In this document: one piece after another, positions 6,693 through 10,264 of the stretch
Layout: each line of letters begins with the position of its first letter
How positions within the stretch are numbered: the first letter of the stretch is position 1
From: an uncultured Paenibacillaceae bacterium
GTDB lineage: Bacteria > Bacillota > Bacilli > Aneurinibacillales > Aneurinibacillaceae
DNA length: 10,264 bases
Reading direction: 5' to 3'
Assembly (NCBI GenBank): GCA_937874515.1
Contig: CALNBV010000258.1
Coordinates: forward strand, 1-10,264
Position numbers and translations under genes: made by a program
The notes under the pieces: model-generated
Told to the model about the DNA's origin: nothing
The model's input: the letters and a program-made list of their open reading frames with translations, nothing else
Databases searched by the model: none

Positions 6693-6985
6693 TATTTATC
6701 TTTCCTCAAGGACCTGCCTTTAAAAAATCCAATGACATAACCAATCATCCCCGCACCGATGGCTGCCTGCACAGCAAACAACAGGCTTTCTGTTTCACCA
6801 CCTGGCGGTTCTAACAGGGGTTGAAACCAGGGTGCATAAGAGGGTACGATTTCTTGAATGGTTTCTTCTGCAACACCATCTGCCCCACTAAATTCAGACC
6901 CTTTATTTAAGAGCAATGGAAGAACAGCTAAAACAATGACAATGATAATAAGAAACCAGTTCATCCCTTTCATTGATTTCTTCAT
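6692..6985 (-). CDS. cbiN: Cobalt transport protein CbiN
   Basis: CbiN is the small accessory membrane protein needed with CbiM for cobalt specificity and transport in CbiMNQO systems. It is 97 residues: a first transmembrane helix at about 10-26, an extracytoplasmic loop of about 40 residues with APWFQPLLEPPGGETESLLFA (51-71), which is the family signature, and a second helix at about 67-88 ending in a basic cytoplasmic tail. The start is either GTG 6988 (GTGA overlap with the cbiM stop) or ATG 6985; I chose ATG because GAGGT lies six bases before it. Its stop overlaps the cbiQ start by one base. Length and topology are normal. Confidence 0.94.
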   Translation of the reverse strand: MKKSMKGMNWFLIIIVIVLAVLPLLLNKGSEFSGADGVAEETIQEIVPSYAPWFQPLLEPPGGETESLLFAVQAAIGAGMIGYVIGFFKGRSLRKDK

Positions 6986-7746
6986 CACAATACCTCTTTC
7001 TTTTTATACATGAGTTTTTCAAGGTCCTGGCTATTATAAGTATGCAACCAGTTGATCACAAGAAGGGTTAATAATCCTTCACTAATGGCTAAGGGAATCT
7101 GGGTGACGGCAAAAATACCGGCAAATTTTAGGAAAGAAGCCAGTATTCCTCCTGCTTCTGCAGGAAAAGCAAGGGCTAGCTGAACAGAGGTAACCACATA
7201 GGTCGTTAAATTTGCCAGAGTTGCAGCACTGAATACAGACCAACGTTGTCCAACCCCTGATTTTACAAGAGACCGATATACCCCATAGGCTACAAAGGGT
7301 CCCACCACTGCCATGGAGAAAGCATTGGCACCCAGGGTCGTAATCCCCCCATGGGCAACAAGCAGGGCTTGAAAAAGGAGGACAAGACTCCCTAAAACAG
7401 ACATCACCAGGGGGCCAAACAAAATGGTGCCCAGACCAGTCCCTGTTGGATGGGAACTGCTTCCTGTTACAGAAGGAATTTTCAATGCTGAAAGAACAAA
7501 GGTAAAAGCTCCGGCCAAACCCAACAATAGTTTCAATTCCGGATGATTTTTCGTAATTTTAATAAGCGACCGAAGGCCAAGAATAAAAAAGGGCAAAAAA
7601 ATAATCCACCAGAAAAGAGCCCATCCCAGGGGTAGAAATCCCTCCATAATATGCATTGCATAAGCTGATTGGGGATCATTTACCCATAAATACAAACAAA
7701 AGCCAGAGACTAACAAAATGAAAGTAATCCCTTTTTGTTTTTTCAT
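6985..7746 (-). CDS. cbiM: Cobalt ECF transporter substrate-binding protein CbiM
   Basis: CbiM is the membrane protein that captures Co2+ from outside. From ATG 7746 the product is 253 residues. It begins with a basic, hydrophobic signal peptide that ends in AYA (28-30), so cleavage would expose Met-His (MHIMEGFLP, 31-39); the family is known to use this new N-terminus and its histidine for metal binding. SSSHPTGTGLG (97-106 region, His99) is the second conserved metal-site block. About six further hydrophobic segments follow. I chose 7746 because AAAGGGAGAGG stands just upstream; a longer open frame to 7911 runs through both the B12 aptamer and its terminator and cannot be the protein. First gene of cbiMNQO, overlapping cbiN, under riboswitch 1. 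The metal could in principle be Ni2+, but cbiN and the B12 setting point to cobalt. Confidence 0.96.
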   Translation of the reverse strand: MKKQKGITFILLVSGFCLYLWVNDPQSAYAMHIMEGFLPLGWALFWWIIFLPFFILGLRSLIKITKNHPELKLLLGLAGAFTFVLSALKIPSVTGSSSHPTGTGLGTILFGPLVMSVLGSLVLLFQALLVAHGGITTLGANAFSMAVVGPFVAYGVYRSLVKSGVGQRWSVFSAATLANLTTYVVTSVQLALAFPAEAGGILASFLKFAGIFAVTQIPLAISEGLLTLLVINWLHTYNSQDLEKLMYKKKEVL

Positions 7747-7748
7747 AA

Positions 7749-7760
7749 CCCTCTCCCTTT
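7749..7760 (-). promoter_or_regulatory. Ribosome binding site of cbiM
   Basis: AAAGGGAGAGGG ends two bases before ATG 7746 and starts directly after the terminator T-tract and ATGG. It fixes the cbiM start after the terminator and rejects the in-frame ATG at 7764, which has no ribosome binding site. Confidence 0.75.
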
Positions 7761-7764
7761 CCAT

Positions 7765-7798
7765 AAAAAAAACACCTTTTTCCAAAAGGAAAAAGATG
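7765..7798 (-). terminator. Intrinsic terminator of the first cobalamin riboswitch
   Basis: CATCTTTTTCC (7798-7788) pairs with GGAAAAAGGTG (7783-7773) through an 11-bp stem with one wobble and a TTTT loop, followed by eight T residues (7772-7765). A textbook Rho-independent terminator, 19 bases before the cbiM start, acting as the off state of the riboswitch. Confidence 0.95.
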
Positions 7799-7829
7799 CT
7801 TAATAGGCTAGCTAAGTAAACACCTTTCC
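7788..7829 (-). promoter_or_regulatory. Candidate antiterminator helix of the first riboswitch
   Basis: GGAAAGGTG (7829-7821) nearly copies the 3' arm of the terminator (GGAAAAAGGTG) and can pair with the terminator's 5' arm CATCTTTTTCC, giving nine pairs with a two-U bulge. Forming it would exclude the terminator. It lies between aptamer and terminator, as expected for an on-state structure. Inferred from base pairing only. Confidence 0.55.
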
Positions 7830-7854
7830 ATCCTCGTGGATTTCGTGCAAAACA

Positions 7855-8030
7855 TTTACGGCAGGTCTCCTGGCTAAGAATCATCACATTTTCCCCTCCT
7901 TCCCATTTCAAAATGAAACAGTGGATTTACCCTGAGAAAATGCTCCTCATTACAGTGGCGGGACCGCATCGGAATTTCACCGACCTTCCCTTTTAAGCTT
8001 TAAACAATCTCTTATTTAAAGCACCGTAAA
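7855..8030 (-). promoter_or_regulatory. Cobalamin (B12) riboswitch upstream of cbiM
   Basis: Class-I cobalamin aptamer on the minus strand. In order: closing helix TTTACGG (8030-8024) pairing with CCGTAAA (7861-7855), seven perfect pairs; consensus GGTGCT; a hairpin GCTTTAAA/TTTAAAGC of eight perfect pairs; AAAAGGGAAGGTCGGTGAAATTCC; the B12 box GCCACTG (7959-7953) within GCGGTCCCGCCACTGTAA; a peripheral arm TCCACTG...GGGAAGG; and the 3' core AGCCAGGAGACCTGCC (7875-7860). It controls cbiMNQO by attenuation, so cobalt import falls when B12 is sufficient. The sequence differs from the second riboswitch outside the core, so the two are not a recent duplication. Confidence 0.97.
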
Positions 8031-8055
8031 AATTTACTATGCAATTAATAGTTTT

Positions 8056-8084
8056 ATTTAAACCTATGATTTAACACAAATCAA
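8056..8084 (-). promoter_or_regulatory. Possible promoter of the cbiMNQO operon
   Basis: TTGATT (8084-8079) and TTAAAT (8061-8056) with 17 bases between, just after the cobQ stop and 26 bases before the aptamer. Each box matches the sigma-A consensus at only 4 of 6 positions, so this is tentative. I see no terminator after cobQ, and read-through from cobQ may also supply this leader. Confidence 0.35.
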
Positions 8085-8093
8085 GCAAAAAAT

Positions 8094-9599
8094 TCATTTA
8101 CGGGTTAACCCCATAATGTCATAGACTTTTTCCATATCCAAATTCTCACGAACGATTTTCCCTAAAGCGGCATAGGCCTGTTCCCGGCGCTCTTTCTCCG
8201 TTAACACAGCTTCATCAACTACCGGAACCCCTTTTTCCTGGCGCACTTCATTTAACCAAGATCGGGTAAAGTTACGGTTATGGAAGATTCCATGCAAATA
8301 AGTCCCCCAACAACGGCCATCTTCCGAAATGGCTCCATCTTGATGGCCATGTGATAGTTGGATGAGAGGTTCTGTCCCTTCTGCCAAATGGGTCCGACCT
8401 AGATGAATTTCATACCCCTCAAGGGATTGTCCCTCTGCGAAGTTACCTCCGATTACAGTCCCTTCTACCCGCACGGTCCGTTTATCACCCTGGAAGATGG
8501 TTTCCCCATTTAATAACCCCAGGCCTTCCATCTCCGGATGGTCGGATTCAATACCCTCCGGATCTCGCAATACCTTTCCTAGCATTTGATAACCTCCACA
8601 AATGCCAACTACCCTGGTTCCCTTAGGGGCCGCCTCTTGAATGCGTCCTGCCAGACCTGTTTCTTGCAACCAGCGTAAATCATCGGTGGTATTTTTCGTA
8701 CCTGGAATCAGGATAATATCGGCATCTTTCCACTGATCTGGACTGGAAACAAGATAAACATTTACTCCGGGCTCTTCATAAAGAGGATCTAAATCCGTGA
8801 AATTAGAAATACGAGGCAAAGAAATCACAGTAATTCGCAGAGCTTCTGAGTTCTCATCCTGTTTTTTCAAGCGTAAAGTGGCAAGGGAAAGGGAATCCTC
8901 CGCTTCTACATCCAATTGGGCATAGGGAATCACACCCAGAACAGGAATGCCAGTATACTCCTCTAACCATTCTAAACCAGGCTGCAACAACTCTAATTTT
9001 CCCCGGAATTTATTAATAATGAAGCCTTTGACCCTGGCCCGCTCATCCTCATCCAACAAGGCAAGAGTTCCTACCAGGGAAGCAAAAACCCCACCCCGAT
9101 CAATATCTGCTATTAATAAAACAGGGGCATCTGCCAGATGGGCCATTTTCATATTGGCAATATCCCGCTCTTTTAAATTGATTTCCGCTGGGCTTCCTGC
9201 ACCTTCCATAACCAGGATTTCATAGTCCTGTGCCAGGCGGTCTAAGGATTGTTGCAACATAGGGATGCACTTGGGCACAAAATCTTCCCGATAAGCCCCT
9301 GCTTCAAAATCTTGATAATGCTTCCCATGGACAATGACTTCCGCCATCATATCCTGTTTCGGTTTTAATAAAATAGGATTCATATCCACTGTGGCTTCAA
9401 TGCCACAGGCTTCTGCCTGCACTCCCTGGGCCCGTCCAATTTCTTTTCCGTCTTTAGTTATGTATGAATTCAAAGCCATGTTTTGGGACTTAAAAGGGGC
9501 CACTCTCCACCCATCTTCGTAAAAAATCCGCCCCAAGGCAGCACATAAAACACTTTTTCCAACATCAGAGGAAGTCCCCTGTAACATAATTGCTTTCAC
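8094..9599 (-). CDS. cobQ: Cobyric acid synthase CobQ (CbiP), glutamine-hydrolysing
   Basis: CobQ adds four amide groups (at b, d, e and g) to adenosylcobyrinic acid a,c-diamide using ATP and glutamine, giving cobyric acid. The 501-residue length is normal. The N-terminal dethiobiotin-synthetase-like domain has the P-loop GTSSDVGKS (8-16), FKSQNMALNSY (36-46), MEGAGSPAEINLK (131-143) and ADIDRGGVFAS (164-174). The C-terminal class-I glutaminase domain has the nucleophile in GICGGYQMLG (Cys334) and the histidine in YLHGIFHN (His436). The start is GTG 9599 with GGGGAG five bases upstream; the next in-frame ATG is four codons later and would remove part of the first beta strand. It stands upstream of the first riboswitch, with its own promoter and no aptamer in its 5' leader, and is divergent from arsR. 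Confidence 0.97.
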   Translation of the reverse strand: MKAIMLQGTSSDVGKSVLCAALGRIFYEDGWRVAPFKSQNMALNSYITKDGKEIGRAQGVQAEACGIEATVDMNPILLKPKQDMMAEVIVHGKHYQDFEAGAYREDFVPKCIPMLQQSLDRLAQDYEILVMEGAGSPAEINLKERDIANMKMAHLADAPVLLIADIDRGGVFASLVGTLALLDEDERARVKGFIINKFRGKLELLQPGLEWLEEYTGIPVLGVIPYAQLDVEAEDSLSLATLRLKKQDENSEALRITVISLPRISNFTDLDPLYEEPGVNVYLVSSPDQWKDADIILIPGTKNTTDDLRWLQETGLAGRIQEAAPKGTRVVGICGGYQMLGKVLRDPEGIESDHPEMEGLGLLNGETIFQGDKRTVRVEGTVIGGNFAEGQSLEGYEIHLGRTHLAEGTEPLIQLSHGHQDGAISEDGRCWGTYLHGIFHNRNFTRSWLNEVRQEKGVPVVDEAVLTEKERREQAYAALGKIVRENLDMEKVYDIMGLTRK

Positions 9600-9636
9600 A
9601 TTCTCTCCCCACCTTCAACGTCTCTATCTTTAGAAA

Positions 9637-9665
9637 ATGATAGTAGTTGCATACAAATAAATCAA
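9637..9665 (-). promoter_or_regulatory. Predicted promoter of cobQ
   Basis: TTGATT (9665-9660) and TATCAT (9642-9637), 17 bases apart, matching the sigma-A consensus at 4 and 5 of 6 positions. A start near 9630 would give a leader of about 30 bases, too short for a riboswitch. Confidence 0.5.
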
Positions 9666-9734
9666 CAAATTTAGGTGTAAAGACCCTGGTAAAAATTTAT
9701 GTTGCAAATTTGTGAACACGGGAGTATCTTTAAG

Positions 9735-9758
9735 ACATATTCAAATATTTGAAGATGT
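9735..9758 (+). promoter_or_regulatory. Likely ArsR-family operator, 12-2-12 type palindrome
   Basis: ACAT-A-TTCAAATATTTGAA-G-ATGT is a 24-base dyad with a perfect 14-base core (9740-9753) and one mismatched pair. It closely resembles operators of ArsR/SmtB repressors, which favour a 12-2-12 layout with TTCAAATA-type half sites. It lies 34 bases before arsR and covers the predicted -35 region, so the encoded repressor probably controls its own promoter and the SulP gene. It lies about 70 bases upstream of the cobQ -35, so an effect on cobQ is less likely. Confidence 0.65.
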
Positions 9759-9767
9759 ATATATAAG
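9740..9767 (+). promoter_or_regulatory. Predicted promoter of arsR-sulP
   Basis: TTCAAA (9740-9745, 4 of 6) and TATAAG (9762-9767, 5 of 6) are 16 bases apart. The -35 box is inside the palindromic operator. The transcript would start near 9774, leaving a leader of about 20 bases. The spacing and -35 are not ideal. Confidence 0.45.
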
Positions 9768-9792
9768 TATTCATTAGGATTGGATGGTTTAG

Positions 9793-10122
9793 ATGACAAA
9801 TAATGATATGCAACGTTTTAAAGCAGATTTTTTTAAGGCTTTGTCCCATCCCTTGCGTATTCGTATATTAGAATTATTGGCCGAAGGGACAAAAAGTGTG
9901 AACGAGATTCAATGTTGCCTAAACAGTGAAGGATCTGCCGTATCCCAACAATTAAGTATTTTACGGGGGAAAAACATCGTTGTTGGCACAAAGGATGGCA
10001 AACGGGTATTGTATTCCCTTAGAGACCCCTTAATTACGGAATTGTTGGTTGTTACGAAAGAAATTTTCAACAATCACTTAATTGATACCATCTCCATGTT
10101 GGAAGAACTAGAAGAACAATAA
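9793..10122 (+). CDS. ArsR/SmtB-family winged-helix transcriptional repressor
   Basis: A 109-residue DNA-binding protein. FFKALSHPLRIRILELLAEG (13-32) is the family's opening helix pair; SVNEIQCCLNSEGSAVSQQLSILRGKNIV (35-63) is the helix-turn-helix; GTKDGKRVLYSL (65-76) is the beta wing; and the rest is the dimerisation helix. Neither common metal site is present: there is no CxC pair of the ArsR/CadC type in the third helix, only adjacent Cys41-Cys42, and the last helix has a single His95 rather than the D-x-H...H-x-x-E/H zinc site. The inducer is therefore unknown; thiol or redox sensing through Cys41-Cys42 is possible but unproven. The ribosome binding site is weak (AGGATTGG). It is 26 bases before a SulP transporter gene, which it probably regulates. 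Confidence 0.9.
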   Translation: MTNNDMQRFKADFFKALSHPLRIRILELLAEGTKSVNEIQCCLNSEGSAVSQQLSILRGKNIVVGTKDGKRVLYSLRDPLITELLVVTKEIFNNHLIDTISMLEELEEQ

Positions 10123-10148
10123 ACTTAAATAGAAAAGAAGTGTCAGAG

Positions 10149-10264
10149 ATGAAGAGCTACTTTATGGGGAGATTTCAGGGGTATTCTTTACAGAATTTTC
10201 AAAAAGATCTTCTATCAGGTATTATTGTCGGCATTAATGCAATTCCCCTTGCCATGGCTTTTGC
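10149..10264 (+). CDS. SulP-family anion transporter, N-terminal fragment (cut by window edge)
   Basis: Thirty-eight codons from ATG 10149 to the right edge. The stretch FQKDLLSGIIVG followed by INAIPLAMAFA (about residues 17-38) is the start of the SulP/SLC26 membrane domain, where the protein enters its first transmembrane helix with the conserved IPLAMAFA-like turn. SulP proteins carry sulfate, bicarbonate or other anions; the substrate cannot be told from this fragment. It follows arsR by 26 bases with a modest AGAAGTG ribosome binding site and is probably in one transcript with it. Whether it has a C-terminal STAS domain is outside the window. Confidence 0.8.
   Translation, partial: MKSYFMGRFQGYSLQNFQKDLLSGIIVGINAIPLAMAF

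Larger units (their letters stand above)
9600..9792. other. Divergent intergenic region between cobQ and arsR
   Basis: A 193-base AT-rich stretch holding the cobQ promoter on the left and the arsR promoter with its operator on the right. No B12 box, terminator or small gene is visible. AAATTTGT and its complement occur once each (9706-9713, 9665-9672), too AT-rich to call a site. Confidence 0.6.

Noticed and set aside
7747..7911. Possible 55-residue N-terminal extension of CbiM
   Set aside because: The extra codons run through the B12 aptamer's 3' core and the terminator; a signal peptide and a strong ribosome binding site fix the start at 7746.
7912..7925. Extra CCACTG copies near the B12 boxes (also near 4906)
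   Set aside because: They belong to the peripheral CCACTG...GGGAAGG arm typical of cobalamin aptamers, not to a second aptamer.
8056..8073. ATCATAGGTTTAAA resembles the 5' edge of aptamer 2 (GTCATAGGTTCATA), hinting at a relic aptamer before riboswitch 1
   Set aside because: The match is short and AT-rich, and no other aptamer core element follows before the complete riboswitch 1 starts.
9665..9713. Inverted ACAAATTT / AAATTTGT pair upstream of cobQ
   Set aside because: Eight AT-rich bases separated by 33; expected by chance in this composition, with no terminator or operator layout.

Overview
The window reads as a low-to-mid GC Firmicute, most likely of the order Bacillales. This rests on strong AGGAGG-type ribosome binding sites, ATG/GTG starts, sigma-A-like promoters, riboswitches that act through intrinsic terminators, and a gene order (cbiH60-cbiX-cbiJ-cbiC-cbiD) that, as I recall it, matches the anaerobic cobalamin operon of Bacillus megaterium. 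I cannot name the species.

Almost everything lies on the minus strand and serves vitamin B12 synthesis. Read in the direction of transcription (right to left): cobQ (cobyric acid synthase, 9599-8094) with its own promoter; a cobalamin riboswitch with terminator (8030-7765); the cobalt ECF transporter operon cbiM-cbiN-cbiQ-cbiO (7746-5059), whose genes overlap by 1 to 4 bases; a strong-looking promoter starting in the cbiO stop codon, followed by a second cobalamin riboswitch with its own terminator (5001-4665); then the corrin-ring operon cbiH60-cbiX-cbiJ-cbiC-cbiD (4634-1). cbiD runs off the left edge. The remaining early-pathway genes (cbiE/T, L, F, G, A) are not in the window and are presumably further left.

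The logic is coherent. CbiMNQO brings in Co2+; CbiX inserts it into sirohydrochlorin; CbiH60 contracts the ring and methylates C17; CbiD methylates C1; CbiJ reduces cobalt-precorrin-6A; CbiC moves the methyl group to give cobyrinate; CobQ amidates the a,c-diamide to cobyric acid. Two separate B12-sensing attenuators let the cell shut off cobalt uptake and ring synthesis when B12 is sufficient.

At the right edge, on the plus strand and divergent from cobQ, are an ArsR/SmtB-family repressor gene and the first 38 codons of a SulP-family anion transporter. A near-perfect 12-2-12 palindrome over the predicted arsR promoter is a likely operator for the repressor.

I see no mobile element, CRISPR array, tRNA or rRNA. 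This is a conventional B12 locus rather than a new system. The points worth checking are the expression platforms of the two riboswitches, the CbiX start and His-rich tail, the Fe-S domain fused to CbiH, and the ArsR-SulP unit.
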